A stretch of DNA of 64,000 nt, taken from NCBI GenBank assembly GCA_958452575.1, contig CAUDUM010000008.1:9787-73786 (forward strand). The letters run 5' to 3'. The notes beneath the pieces are model-generated. The model was not told the DNA's origin and searched no databases. It worked only from the letters and a program-made list of their open reading frames with translations. How positions within the stretch are numbered: position 1 is the stretch's first letter; each line of letters opens with the position of its first letter. Origin of the DNA: an uncultured Eggerthellaceae bacterium. Lineage in GTDB: Bacteria; Actinomycetota; Coriobacteriia; Coriobacteriales; Eggerthellaceae. Below, in pieces: positions 26,723 to 35,646 of this stretch. A program made the position numbers and the translations under genes.

Positions 26723-27426
26723 ACTAGATGCAGGCCGTCGCCTTCAGTGCGATCTGCACGCTCGAGCTTGAAGGCGTACGCTCCGCCCGCGGCGAACGGC
26801 GACTCGTCGAAGACAGTCGCAACGTCGCGTTCCCCCGAGGCGACTGGCGCCACCACGAGGCTCAGCTCGTCGAGGCATCCCGCCGCGAGAAACGCCGCGT
26901 CGGTCACCCCGCCGCCGCACACCATCAGCCGTTCGATGCCGAAGAGCCCGCGCAGCTTGCGAAGCGCCTGGGGCACGTCGACGGCATCGCTTCCTGCCGT
27001 GACGTAGGAGACGCCCCGTGCGCGCAGCAGGGCGCGGTACGCTTTAGGCGTAGATTCGACAAGGACTTCGACGACGTGGGAGTCCGGGCGCCCCGCGCGC
27101 CGGTACGTGCCGTCCTGCCAATCGATCTCGCCTTTCGGGTCGAGGGAGACGTAGTAGGTGCTTTCGCCGTGCGGGGCGACGTAGTCGGATTCCGGTACCG
27201 ACACGTTCGCGTAGTCGGACGGGTCGGGAGCCTTCGATCCCGCGAATCCCTTCGTGGTGACCGAGCCGTAGGCCACCGCATCGGCTTCGATCTCGCCCTG
27301 CAGGCGCGCGTAGGCGCCGAGTGCGGCCGAAGCCGCCGGGTCGAACATATACGGGCCCTCGATCCGTCCGTCGATCGAGCTGAACACATGGCAGACGACG
27401 TACGGCCGCTGAGCATTTTCATTCAT
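26707..27426 (-). CDS. RibD C-terminal/dihydrofolate reductase-like NADPH reductase
   Basis: The 239-residue protein has the RibD_C/DHFR-like fold signature (VVCHVFSSIDGRIEGP at the N-terminus, ADAVAYGSVTTKGF, LRKLRGLFGIERLMVCGGGV, GCLDELSLVVAPVASG). Proteins of this class reduce pteridine or riboflavin-precursor-like substrates with NADPH; lone copies away from rib genes are often of unknown specificity. The last 16 bases overlap the truncated MFS gene on the other strand. Confidence 0.85.
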   Translation of the reverse strand: MNENAQRPYVVCHVFSSIDGRIEGPYMFDPAASAALGAYARLQGEIEADAVAYGSVTTKGFAGSKAPDPSDYANVSVPESDYVAPHGESTYYVSLDPKGEIDWQDGTYRRAGRPDSHVVEVLVESTPKAYRALLRARGVSYVTAGSDAVDVPQALRKLRGLFGIERLMVCGGGVTDAAFLAAGCLDELSLVVAPVASGERDVATVFDESPFAAGGAYAFKLERADRTEGDGLHLVYRAR

Positions 27427-27474
27427 GGGAGGATCCCCCTATCGGCAATCTCGAGAATTCGTTCTTGCGTCCAT

Positions 27475-28221
27475 TCAGCAGGTTTTCTTGCGCTTTCCTC
27501 GCACTTTGCCTCTTGCCGCTCCTGTCGAGCGTCGCCTTCTTTCAAGATGGCAAAACATCGACATGAGAAACCCCGCGAAAGCGGCCGCCGCCGTGATCGA
27601 GGCGTAGTCGAAGACCGCAAGCGCGAACGGCACCGTGTCGTCTGCTGCGAAGAACGGCATCGCTCCGGTAAGGTAGCCGATCACGCCCAGCCGGACGAAC
27701 GCATAAGCCCCGTAGACAGACCACAGCAGCCAGGAGCACAGCGCCAAGGTGCGCAGAACGTTCCCGTCGCGGCTTCGCGCTGATCCCCTCGCGACGCTCG
27801 CGCCGATATGGAATCCGAACGCGAGGAGCGCGGCGTGGGACGTCGCGAGATGCGCTTCCTGCGCCCAGGACGAAGTCGAGGCGGGAAGGACGCCCGACAG
27901 CGCGACGCCGCTTGCGACAAGAACCGCCATACAGGAGAGCGCTGCGAAAACGCCCGCTGCCCGCAGGACGCGGACTGCCGTCCAGCGGCCCCGCACCAGC
28001 GAGCGGAACCATGCGCGGTGCTGCAGGACGTGGACGAAGGCCGCGACGCCGAGCGCGGCGCCGAGGGCCTCGTGAGCCCCGAGCGGAAGGTAGATGTAGC
28101 CCATCTGCAGCAGGAACAGCGCCGCGAGGGTGATGTCGAGCGCGGGGCGCGCCAGGCGCGCTGATCGCATGCGCTCGCCGCGCCCCGCAGGCATCTCGCG
28201 CGAAGGGCTAGCGCTGCTCAT
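27475..28221 (-). CDS. DUF4405-like cytochrome b561-type membrane protein
   Basis: The 248-residue frame opens at ATG 28221; weak ribosome binding sites leave ATGs at 28194 or 28170 possible. It has about six helices with conserved His positions (PLGAHEALGAALGVAAFVHVLQHRAWF and HLATSHAALLAFGFHIG), as in DUF4405 haem-binding membrane cytochromes. It may pass electrons across the membrane to the exported reductases nearby (inference). The basic C-terminus (ERRRRSTGAARGKVRGKRKK) is probably cytoplasmic. Its start overlaps the end of the small relic at 28208. Confidence 0.75.
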   Translation of the reverse strand: MSSASPSREMPAGRGERMRSARLARPALDITLAALFLLQMGYIYLPLGAHEALGAALGVAAFVHVLQHRAWFRSLVRGRWTAVRVLRAAGVFAALSCMAVLVASGVALSGVLPASTSSWAQEAHLATSHAALLAFGFHIGASVARGSARSRDGNVLRTLALCSWLLWSVYGAYAFVRLGVIGYLTGAMPFFAADDTVPFALAVFDYASITAAAAFAGFLMSMFCHLERRRRSTGAARGKVRGKRKKTC

Positions 28222-28339
28222 CGTCGTTGTAGACGACCGCTTTGATGAGCGGGCGCACGAACGCGCCCGTCGCGCACGGCTCGTCGGAAAGCTCCAGGCG
28301 GTTCTTCCCCGCCAGCACCGCTCCGGTCATAGCCTTCAT
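28208..28339 (-). pseudogene. Short alcohol dehydrogenase N-terminal relic
   Basis: A 43-codon frame starts at ATG 28339 after AAAGGAGA and overlaps the stop of the upstream esterase by four bases. The first ~20 residues (MKAMTGAVLAGKNRLELSDE) resemble the start of zinc alcohol dehydrogenases; the rest (CATGAFVRPLIKAVVYNDDEQR) does not continue that family. It looks like an internally deleted gene kept in the operon. Confidence 0.55.
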
Positions 28340-29418
28340 GATGATCTCCTTTCCAGGGCCTCTACGTTTCGATGCGCCAGCCAGAAGACCCGCGCGTCGT
28401 CGATCCAACCTTCGGCAACCGTGCCGATCCCCAGGCCGAAGCCGTGATGGAGCCCCTCGTACACGTGGAACTCGGTGGGGACGCCCTGCTGCGACAGCGC
28501 CTCGAGCCGCGCGCGCATGGTCCGCCAGTTCGCGATGCCGTCGCGGTCGCCCACGCAGGCGTAGGTGGGAGGGTCGGCTCCGGTGATCTCGCGATGCCCG
28601 GTGTACTGCATGATCACCGCGGCGGGCTGGGGCGCGTCGCCGCCGAACGCGGTAGGGCCGAGCCCGCCCACATACGCCGCCATGCGCGCCCCGGCCGATC
28701 CACCCCACAGCGAATACCCTTGCGGGTCGACGCCCAGTCCGTCGGCGTGCGCCACGACGAACTCCACCGCGCGTGCCAGGTCCTGGCAGGCGAGCTGAGC
28801 GTCGGGGCGGTACTGCAGCGCGAACCCGTTCACGCCCGACCGGGCAAGATGGAGCGCGTGGGGGAACGAGTCGTGCATCGACGCAACGTAGGCGAATCCG
28901 CCGCCTGCGCTCACGATGGCGAAGGGGGCTGGCGAGCCATGCCCTGCTCCTTCCGCCGGGAAGAAGAACAGCCCCGTGTCGTTCAACGACGGGTCCGCGC
29001 TCCGTTCGTCTTCCGTGTAGATGTCGAAGAATACCTGCCCGCCCCCCGCGCGCCGCCCGAGCAGGTAGTTCACCACGTCCACCGTCGTCTCCGTATGGAT
29101 GCAGGAGTACCAGGGCAGGCATTCGGGAAGGTCGGCGAGCGTCATGTCCGCGGTGGGAGGGCGAAGCGAGATGGGGAAGAGCAGCCGCCCGAACCCTTCG
29201 AACAGCGGGTGGTCGATCACGTCGAAGATGGGCGTCTTGCCGTCGACCTGCGGCGCGGGCTGCGATCCTCCGGACGGGGGCGCCGCCTGGGCTCCCTCTT
29301 CATCCGGGGAAACCGGGGACGAATCTTGCTCGGACGGCTCGCCGGCGCCCGAGCAGCCCGCGAGCGCGGTTGCCCCGAGCATGCCGAGAGCTGCCAGAAA
29401 CGATCGTCGCGACATCAT
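28336..29418 (-). CDS. Tat lipoprotein alpha/beta-hydrolase (acetyl-esterase/lipase-like)
   Basis: The 360-residue protein starts at ATG 29418. MMSRRSFLAALGMLGATALAGC combines a Tat motif and lipobox. After a Ser/Pro/Glu/Gln linker, the hydrolase domain shows the nucleophile elbow WGGSAGARM (~residue 240) of acetyl-esterase/BD-FAE-like enzymes, FAIVSAGGGFAYVASMHDSFP as the oxyanion region, CVGDRDGIANWRTM as the Asp loop and HVYEGLHHGFGLG with the His. Second exported esterase of the island; substrate unknown. Confidence 0.87.
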   Translation of the reverse strand: MMSRRSFLAALGMLGATALAGCSGAGEPSEQDSSPVSPDEEGAQAAPPSGGSQPAPQVDGKTPIFDVIDHPLFEGFGRLLFPISLRPPTADMTLADLPECLPWYSCIHTETTVDVVNYLLGRRAGGGQVFFDIYTEDERSADPSLNDTGLFFFPAEGAGHGSPAPFAIVSAGGGFAYVASMHDSFPHALHLARSGVNGFALQYRPDAQLACQDLARAVEFVVAHADGLGVDPQGYSLWGGSAGARMAAYVGGLGPTAFGGDAPQPAAVIMQYTGHREITGADPPTYACVGDRDGIANWRTMRARLEALSQQGVPTEFHVYEGLHHGFGLGIGTVAEGWIDDARVFWLAHRNVEALERRSS

Positions 29419-29433
29419 CGGTTACGCCTTGCG

Positions 29434-30426
29434 TTACTTCGCGATTGCGTGGCCGCCGAACACGAGCAGGTCGAGCGAATCGAGCAGCGTATCGATGCGC
29501 GCCACTTCTTCGGTTGAAAGCGCCACGTCCTGCACTTCGAGATTCTCGCGCAAGCGCTCGGGTTTGCGGCTGCCGGGGATGGGGATGATCCGCGGGCTCT
29601 TGCAGAGCATCCACGCGAGGGACACCTGGGCGGACGTCGCCTTATGGTCGGCGGCGATCTTTGCAATCAGTTCGGCAAGCGGCTGGGCACGCCGCTCTCC
29701 CTCGTCGGTGTACTGGGGCATGCCCGCGCGGTAGTCCTGGGCTCCTTCGAAGGCGGTGCCCGGGCCGTACGCACCGGTCAGAAACCCGTTCGCGAGCGGG
29801 CTGAACGCGACGAGCGCCACGTCCAGCTCCTCGAGGACGGGGAACAGCGACTCATGCCAGCGCGCCATCATCGAGTAGCGGTTCTGCACCGCCGCCACCG
29901 GACAGACGGCGTCGGCTCGGCGCAGGTAGTCCTCCGTCGCCTCCGAGATGCCCCAGGCGCGGACCTTCCCCTCCTTGATCAGGTCCGCCATGACGCCCGC
30001 AACCACCTCCGGCTCGACTTCGGGGTCGATGCGATGCTGATAGTACAGATCCACGTGGTCGGTTCGAAGGCGTCGCAGGCTCCCCTCGAGCGCGGCCCGG
30101 ATGGTCTCGGGGCGCGAGTCCACCGACAGCGTGGTGTCGGGGTTGTGCTGCACGCCGAACTTCGTGGCGATGGCCACCTCGTCGCGCACCGGCTCCAGCG
30201 CCGCGCCCACGACGTCCTCGTTGCGTGCGATCGTGCCGTCGGGCCGCGTTCCCACATAGCACTCCGCCGTGTCGAAGAACGTGTACCCCATCTCGTACGC
30301 CGCGCGGATCACGCGGATCGCCTCGTCGTCGGGCAGCGGATCGCCGCTTGCGTGGGTGAGCCCCATGCATCCCATGCCGATAGCGGAAACCTCGATGCCG
30401 CTTTTGCCCAAAACCCTCGTGCTCAT
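29434..30426 (-). CDS. Aldo/keto reductase (AKR family, 330 aa)
   Basis: A full-length aldo/keto reductase (330 residues) with the catalytic tetrad context: FFDTAECYVGTR (Asp, Tyr), IATKFGV (Lys), VDLYYQHRID (His). The C-terminal NADP-binding segment is PIPGSRKPERLREN. It resembles YajO/PcbC-type oxidoreductases that reduce aldehydes and quinones. It follows an SDR gene by 16 bases in the same orientation, part of a five-gene run (31948 to 28336) whose members are all reductases or esterases. Confidence 0.9.
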   Translation of the reverse strand: MSTRVLGKSGIEVSAIGMGCMGLTHASGDPLPDDEAIRVIRAAYEMGYTFFDTAECYVGTRPDGTIARNEDVVGAALEPVRDEVAIATKFGVQHNPDTTLSVDSRPETIRAALEGSLRRLRTDHVDLYYQHRIDPEVEPEVVAGVMADLIKEGKVRAWGISEATEDYLRRADAVCPVAAVQNRYSMMARWHESLFPVLEELDVALVAFSPLANGFLTGAYGPGTAFEGAQDYRAGMPQYTDEGERRAQPLAELIAKIAADHKATSAQVSLAWMLCKSPRIIPIPGSRKPERLRENLEVQDVALSTEEVARIDTLLDSLDLLVFGGHAIAK

Positions 30427-30442
30427 GTACCGCTCCCTTTCG

Positions 30443-31276
30443 TTATGCCTGCTTGCTATCGGATTTCACGCTTACGTGCCTCCATGCTTCGAGTTCGGCG
30501 AGGCGCCTTTCGAGCGCTTTGCGCGCCGCTTCGACGCTGTCGCTTCCCAGCAGCAGCCGTCGCGGCATCTCGTCGCCGAGAACCGTCTCGACCACCGCGC
30601 GCCCTCCGGCGTCGGGGTCTCCCAAGCGCGGCGCGTGCGGGTCGACGAACTCAGCGCGGTAGCGCTTCGCCAGATCGTCGTACGCGTCGATCGCATGCGC
30701 GGTGCGCCCGAGTCCCGTTCCGTAGAACGCGGTCGCGAACGCGCCGGGCTCCACGATGAGGGTGCGGATGCCGAAACCGGCGACCTCCTGCGCAAGCGCC
30801 TCGGTCAAAAGCTCGAGCGCCGCCTTTGAGGCGCCGTAGTAGCCGCTGCCCAAGGCGCCGCGCACGGCGCCGATGGACGAGACGTTCACGATGACCCCGC
30901 GCCGGCGCTCGCGCATGCCGGGCAGAGCCAGCTGGATGAGGCGCGCGGGGGCGAAGAAATTCGTCTCGAACAGCTCCTCGACCGCTTCCGGCTCGCTTTC
31001 CTCCACGGCGGCGCGGTAGCCGTGCCCCGCGTTGTTCACGAGCACGTCGATTCCACTGAAATCGCGTTCCGCCGTCTCGACCGCCTGTTTCATGGACTCG
31101 GCGTCGTTGAGATCGAGGCGGCAGGCCGTAGCGCGGTCGGGATAGCGTTCGGCGAGGTCGCGCAGCGTTCCGGGGCGCCGCGCCGTCAATACCACGTTTT
31201 CCCCGGCTTCGAGCGCGGCGCGGGCGATCCCCCGTCCCAACCCCGTCGAGCAACCGGTCACCAGCCATGTTGCCAT
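30443..31276 (-). CDS. Short-chain dehydrogenase/reductase (SDR)
   Basis: The 277-residue protein starts at ATG 31276 after GAAGGAG. It has a classical Rossmann motif (TGCSTGLGRGIA, ~residue 8), DVLVNNAGHGY, VNVSSIGAVRG and the YxxxK active site (YYGASKAALE). The C-terminal extension fits the ~280-residue classical SDRs that act on hydroxysteroids or ketones. Substrate not deducible. Confidence 0.9.
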   Translation of the reverse strand: MATWLVTGCSTGLGRGIARAALEAGENVVLTARRPGTLRDLAERYPDRATACRLDLNDAESMKQAVETAERDFSGIDVLVNNAGHGYRAAVEESEPEAVEELFETNFFAPARLIQLALPGMRERRRGVIVNVSSIGAVRGALGSGYYGASKAALELLTEALAQEVAGFGIRTLIVEPGAFATAFYGTGLGRTAHAIDAYDDLAKRYRAEFVDPHAPRLGDPDAGGRAVVETVLGDEMPRRLLLGSDSVEAARKALERRLAELEAWRHVSVKSDSKQA

Positions 31277-31300
31277 GGTTTCGCTCCTTCTCACGTTCTC

Positions 31301-31948
31301 CTATCGGATGAAGTTCGTGTAGGTCGTCGGCTCCTGGGCCGACGGTTCAAGTCCCGCTTCGCGCGCGGCTCGGATCGCCTTGATGAGGAAGGCCATGTTG
31401 CCGCCCAGAAAGCGCATCGCCTGAAGGCCCTCCTCGTCGCGCTCGACCTCTTCGGCGGTGGCGCCGTGGACGATGTTCCAGTAGCGCGACGTGGCGATGG
31501 GCATCTGCAGCAGCTGGAAGTAGCGGTTGAGCTGGTCGATCGTCGCCGTGTTCCCGGCGCGCCGACAGCTGGTCACCGCAGCGCCCACCTTCATGCGGAA
31601 GCCGGCATCGCCGACGTTTTGGCGCAGCGTGTAGAACGCCCGGTCGAGAAACGCGGTCGCCGCACCGGTTGCGGCGCCGAAATGGACGGGGGAGCCAAGA
31701 ACGATCCCGTCATAATCCATCGCTATCTCGACGAACTCGTTCACGCGGTCGTCGAACACGCAGCGGCCCGTTTCCGCGCAGCGCTTGCAGGCGATGCAGC
31801 TTGCAAGCGGCTTGGTTCCCACCCAGAAGACGTCCCCGCCGACGCCCTCCCGCTTGAGGGCGCCCGCCACCTCCCGCAAGGCCCGGTCGGTGCAGCCGTG
31901 CTGGTGGGGCCCGGCGTTCACGAGGATTACGCGCGGCGAGTTCTCCAT
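31301..31948 (-). CDS. NADPH-dependent FMN reductase / iron-sulfur flavoprotein-like
   Basis: The 215-residue protein starts at ATG 31948 after AAGGAGG. The flavodoxin-like fold begins VILVNAGPHQHGCTDRALREV and continues with YDGIVLGSPVHFGAATG. A CIACKRCAETGRCVFDD Cys motif near residue 50 is that of iron-sulfur flavoproteins/NADPH-dependent FMN reductases of anaerobes. First gene of the minus-strand run, divergent from an aldo/keto reductase at 32197 over a region containing the shared LysR block. Confidence 0.88.
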   Translation of the reverse strand: MENSPRVILVNAGPHQHGCTDRALREVAGALKREGVGGDVFWVGTKPLASCIACKRCAETGRCVFDDRVNEFVEIAMDYDGIVLGSPVHFGAATGAATAFLDRAFYTLRQNVGDAGFRMKVGAAVTSCRRAGNTATIDQLNRYFQLLQMPIATSRYWNIVHGATAEEVERDEEGLQAMRFLGGNMAFLIKAIRAAREAGLEPSAQEPTTYTNFIR

Positions 31949-32070
31949 GATCTTCCTCCTTGGACGAAGCTTTGCCGATGGCGCGTCGTATCGTTGAGCG
32001 CGCCACTTGGTTTCTGCCGCAAATCCTATCGCCGCGGAGCGCGAACCGTCCCTCTCCATTCGTTTCTGAT

Positions 32071-32105
32071 CTATAACCCCAAGGTTTAAAACCGGCGGGT
32101 TATAG
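32071..32105. promoter_or_regulatory. CTATAACCC-N17-GGGTTATAG inverted repeat
   Basis: Exact nine-base arms (32071-32079 and 32097-32105) lie between the divergent flavoprotein and aldo/keto reductase genes, as expected of an operator for a dimer of dimers such as a LysR protein. The right arm is the start of the shared block at 32098-32130. Confidence 0.65.
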
Positions 32106-32130
32106 CCCGGCCACTATTCGAGACTTCCGG
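32098..32130. promoter_or_regulatory. Shared promoter/operator block, copy 2
   Basis: It matches 25310-25342 at 26 of 33 positions, including CGAGACTTCC at the right end (32119-32128). It ends 66 bases before the aldo/keto reductase start, close to the 76 bases of copy 1, so it is probably the same promoter and activator site reused. Confidence 0.6.
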
Positions 32131-32196
32131 CGCCGCCGGCGCGCCTTTACGCTCAAGCCATGCGAAACCACCGAGGGCAAAAACGAAAGGAGCCTC

Positions 32197-33048
32197 ATGG
32201 AAACCATCACCTTGAACAACGGCATCGAGATGCCCCAGCTCGGCTACGGCGTCTTCCAGATCTCAGACGCCGCTGAGTGCCAGCGCGCCGTCGAGGACGC
32301 CATCGACGTGGGCTACCGTCTGATCGACACGGCGGCGAGCTACGGCAACGAGGAAGCGGTCGGCCGCGCCATCGCGGCGAGCGGCGTGCCGCGCGACGAG
32401 CTGTTCGTCACGACGAAGCTGTGGGTCAGCGACGCGAGCTACGAGGGGGCCAAGCGCGGATTCGACGCGTCGCTCAAGCGGTTGGGGCTCGACTACGTCG
32501 ACCTGTACCTCATCCACCAGCCCTTCGGCGATGTCTTCGGCGCTTGGCGCGCGATGGAGGAGCTCTACGAGCAGGGTGCGATCCGTGCGATCGGTGTGGC
32601 CAACTTCTACCCCGACCATCTGGCGAACCTTATGGAGTTCAACGACGTCGAGCCGGCGGTCGACCAGATCGAGTGCAACGTGTTCTTCCAGCGCCATGAA
32701 GACCAGGCCTACCTGCAAAGCCGCGGCGTCGCGATGGAGGGCTGGGCTCCGTTCGCCGAGGGCCACAACGACCTGTTCCACAACCCCGTGCTCGCTGCGA
32801 TCGGCGAGGCGCACGGAAAGAGCGTGGCGCAGGTGGCGCTGCGCTGGCAGCTGCAGCGCGGCATTGTCTGCATCCCGAAGAGCGCGCGCCGCGAACGCAT
32901 GGAGCAGAACTTCGACGTGTTCGACTTCGAGCTCACCGCTGAGGAAATGGCCGCGATCGCCGCGCTCGACGAGGGCAAAAGCACGTTCTTCAGCCACCAC
33001 GACCCGAAAACCGTCGAGATGATCTGCGGTCTCGCGCGAAACGTCTAG
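32197..33048 (+). CDS. Aldo/keto reductase (diketogluconate reductase-like, 283 aa)
   Basis: The 283-residue protein starts at ATG 32197 after GAAAGGAG. Tetrad motifs are intact: YRLIDTAASYGNE (Asp, Tyr), TTKLW (Lys), LYLIHQPFGD (His). NADPH-binding CIPKSARRERMEQNF lies near the C-terminus. It is of the 2,5-diketo-D-gluconate reductase/YtbE subgroup. First gene of a plus-strand run with an iron alcohol dehydrogenase and an exported flavodoxin-like protein. Confidence 0.9.
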   Translation: METITLNNGIEMPQLGYGVFQISDAAECQRAVEDAIDVGYRLIDTAASYGNEEAVGRAIAASGVPRDELFVTTKLWVSDASYEGAKRGFDASLKRLGLDYVDLYLIHQPFGDVFGAWRAMEELYEQGAIRAIGVANFYPDHLANLMEFNDVEPAVDQIECNVFFQRHEDQAYLQSRGVAMEGWAPFAEGHNDLFHNPVLAAIGEAHGKSVAQVALRWQLQRGIVCIPKSARRERMEQNFDVFDFELTAEEMAAIAALDEGKSTFFSHHDPKTVEMICGLARNV

Positions 33049-33118
33049 GCGCCCGAAACCCGTTTCTTGCATCGCGCGGCGCCGCGCCGCGCATCGTCCC
33101 ACCGCAGAGAGGAAGACC

Positions 33119-34276
33119 ATGGAACCGTTCGTGTACGACTATCCCGTGAAGAACTACTTCGGTGCCGGCGCCGTCGACCAGGCGCTTTCGGCTGAGCTGC
33201 CCAAAATGGGCGAGAAGGTCATGCTCGCTTATGGCGGCGGGTCCGTGAAGCGCACGGGCCTCTACGACCGCCTGACCGACGCCCTGCGCGTCGCTGGCAA
33301 GACCGTCGTCGACTTCGGCGGCATCATGTCCAACCCCACCTACGAGAAGTGCCAGGAGGGCGCCGCGCTCGCGCGCTCCGAGCAGGTGGACTTCATTCTT
33401 GCCGTGGGCGGTGGCTCGGTGTTCGACTGCTGCAAGGTAGTCTCCGCCCAGGCGCTGCTCGACGAGGACATCGACGACTACGAGCACAAGCAGGGCAAGA
33501 CGCCCACCGCGTTCATCCCGATGGCGTGCATCGTCACGCTGTCCGGCACGGGCGCCGAGCAGAACAACGGCGGGGTCATCACCAACGAGGAGACGCATGT
33601 GAAGGGCCCGTTCGTCGGCGCGCTGCCGAGGTGGGCGGCGCTCGATCCGCGGCTTACGCTGACCGTGCCGCATGCGCAGTTCATGAGCGGCGCCTTCGAC
33701 AGCCTCTCGCACTGCATGGAGAGCTACTTCGGCGCGCCGCGCGAGGCCAACGTCACCGACGATCTGAACCTTGCGGTGCAGCGCAACATCATCCGCAACA
33801 TGCGCGCGCTTGCCGCCGACGATCAAGATCTCGACGCGCGCGGCGAGCTGGTCTACGACTCGGCCATGGGCGAGAACGGCGTGCTCAAGATCGGCAAGAC
33901 GACCGACTTCCAGTGCCATATGATCCAGCACCAGTACGGCGCCTACACCCATACCAACCACGGCATGGGGCTCGCCGTGATCCATCCGGCGCTCTACCGC
34001 CGGCTTGCCCCCGAGGCGCCCGCTCAGTTCGCCCGTTGGGCGCGCGAGGTGTGGGGCGTCGAGGAGCAGGACGACCTGGCGGCGGCCAACGCGGGCATCG
34101 ACGCGCTCGCGGCGTTCATCGCCGAGATGGGACTTCCGACGACGTTCTCCGAGCTGGGAGGCGACGCGTCCGACGAGACGCTGCGCGCGGTGGCCGACAC
34201 CGCGGTGCTCACGCCCGGATGCGCCAAGAAGCTCGATCGCGACGAGATCTTCCAGATTCTTGTCGAATGCCGCTAG
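33119..34276 (+). CDS. Iron-containing (group III) alcohol dehydrogenase, BDH/YqhD-like
   Basis: The 385-residue protein starts at ATG 33119 after AGAGAGG. The N-terminal Rossmann-like domain has GGGSVFDCCK for NAD(P)H binding. The metal site segments are SGAFDSLSHCMESYF and HQYGAYTHTNHGMGLAVIHPA, supplying Asp and His ligands. Family members reduce aldehydes such as butyraldehyde with NADPH. Length and motifs are intact. Confidence 0.92.
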   Translation: MEPFVYDYPVKNYFGAGAVDQALSAELPKMGEKVMLAYGGGSVKRTGLYDRLTDALRVAGKTVVDFGGIMSNPTYEKCQEGAALARSEQVDFILAVGGGSVFDCCKVVSAQALLDEDIDDYEHKQGKTPTAFIPMACIVTLSGTGAEQNNGGVITNEETHVKGPFVGALPRWAALDPRLTLTVPHAQFMSGAFDSLSHCMESYFGAPREANVTDDLNLAVQRNIIRNMRALAADDQDLDARGELVYDSAMGENGVLKIGKTTDFQCHMIQHQYGAYTHTNHGMGLAVIHPALYRRLAPEAPAQFARWAREVWGVEEQDDLAAANAGIDALAAFIAEMGLPTTFSELGGDASDETLRAVADTAVLTPGCAKKLDRDEIFQILVECR

Positions 34277-34397
34277 GGCGGCTGCGGGCTCTCGCTCGCT
34301 TTCAACCGCGTGCAAAGGGGCGCTTTCTGCCGTTTCCCCCTGTCGGGGGCGCTCCCTTGCCGATAGATGAATCTTCACCGTCGAAAGGATGCCTACC

Positions 34398-35075
34398 ATG
34401 TCCAACAGCACCGAACTCACCCGCAGGTCGTTTCTGAAAGGGGCGCTTGCCCTGGGCGCGCTCGTGCCCTTCGGCGGGGTGCTCGCCGCCTGCAGCGGGC
34501 AGACCGAGCAGCCCGCTTCCGAAGAGGAGCCCGCTCAGAGCCAAGACGTTCAGGAGCCCGCGTCCGAGCCCGCCGCCAGCGGCGCTGCTGCGGGAAACGT
34601 GCTCGTGGCGTACTACTCCGCCCAAGGCCACACCCGCGCAGTCGCCGAGGCTATCGCCGACCAGCTGGGCGCCGACCTCTTCGAGGTGACCCCGACCCAG
34701 CCCTACACCGACGACGACCTCAACTGGACCGACGAAACCAGCCGCGTGAGCGTCGAGCACGACAACCCCGATCAGCGCGACGTCGAGCTGGAGCAGGTCA
34801 CGCCAGACGGCTGGGACGGCTACGACACGGTGCTTTTGGGCTACCCCATCTGGTGGGGGATCGCCGCCTGGCCCGTCGACGGGTTCGCGGAGGGCAACGA
34901 CTTCACCGGCAAGACCGTCATCCCGTTCTGCACCTCCTCTTCCTCGCCGATCGGAGACAGCGGCGAGCTGCTCTCCCAGGCTGCGGGTACCGGCGACTGG
35001 CAGGAAGGCATGCGCTTCCGCTCGAGCGCGAGCGCGGACGAGGTGGCCGAATGGGCGGCGAGCTTGGCCCTGTAG
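34398..35075 (+). CDS. Tat-exported flavodoxin-like lipoprotein
   Basis: The 225-residue protein is started at ATG 34398, ten bases after GAAAGG; ATG 34389 overlaps the ribosome binding site. TRRSFLKGALALGAL with lipobox LAAC makes it a Tat lipoprotein. After a Glu/Ser/Pro linker comes a flavodoxin fold: VLVAYYSAQGHTRAVAEAIA (FMN phosphate loop) and TVLLGYPIWWGIAAW. Exported flavodoxin-like proteins are found next to extracytoplasmic reductases in this group of bacteria. The 3' end abuts an ATPase relic on the opposite strand. Confidence 0.88.
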   Translation: MSNSTELTRRSFLKGALALGALVPFGGVLAACSGQTEQPASEEEPAQSQDVQEPASEPAASGAAAGNVLVAYYSAQGHTRAVAEAIADQLGADLFEVTPTQPYTDDDLNWTDETSRVSVEHDNPDQRDVELEQVTPDGWDGYDTVLLGYPIWWGIAAWPVDGFAEGNDFTGKTVIPFCTSSSSPIGDSGELLSQAAGTGDWQEGMRFRSSASADEVAEWAASLAL

Positions 35076-35540
35076 CGCAGATAGTCCTCGAACTCGTAGC
35101 GCTCATCCCTGATGCCTTTGCCTAGATGGCGGTTCATTCCCAGATATTCGGCGAAGGACAGTGGCAACGTCTCGAATTCGACGTAGCGGCCCGTCAACCT
35201 GGTCGCAAGCTCGTCGGAAGGATGTTTTCCTTGGAAAGAGAAAAGACCGCTGAAGGCGATAGCGCTTGTCGAAGCGTATGCTTCCTACCTGAGCCATCCG
35301 TCGAAGACTTTTGCCAGGAACTCGAAGGAGGATCCGAGGAGAGGGATGCCCGAATACCACTCGCGATTCCGGGTCACGCGCGCCTCGAGGGCGTCGAGGC
35401 GCGTGGAAGTCCCGCTTGTGGCGTTCTGATAGGAGGGACCTGCCCGCTCGACGCGAATCCGTTGATGGTGGCACTCGAATGGGTGGCAGCGTTTCGGATG
35501 GAGTTCGCGTACCTCAGAAGGTAGTGCTCGCTTCTCATGG
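35063..35540 (-). pseudogene. DUF4143-type ATPase relic (central part)
   Basis: Minus-strand residues SDELATRLTGRYVEFETLPL, SFAEYLGMNRHLGKGIRDE and RYEFEDYLRYRAK (down to 35063) match the middle of AAA_14/DUF4143 ATPases. Reading upstream needs frame changes with in-frame stops, and downstream the frame runs into the antisense of the flavodoxin gene. The Walker A region and the C-terminus are lost. A decayed fragment. Confidence 0.65.
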
Positions 35541-35646
35541 ATGAATCATTCTATCCGTCTGTGCAGAAAAGGTAGAAAGTGGTTTGATTGACTTCACGTC
35601 GAAGTACGTGTACTTGCTAATGCACTTTATAGGTAAGAGCAGCTTC

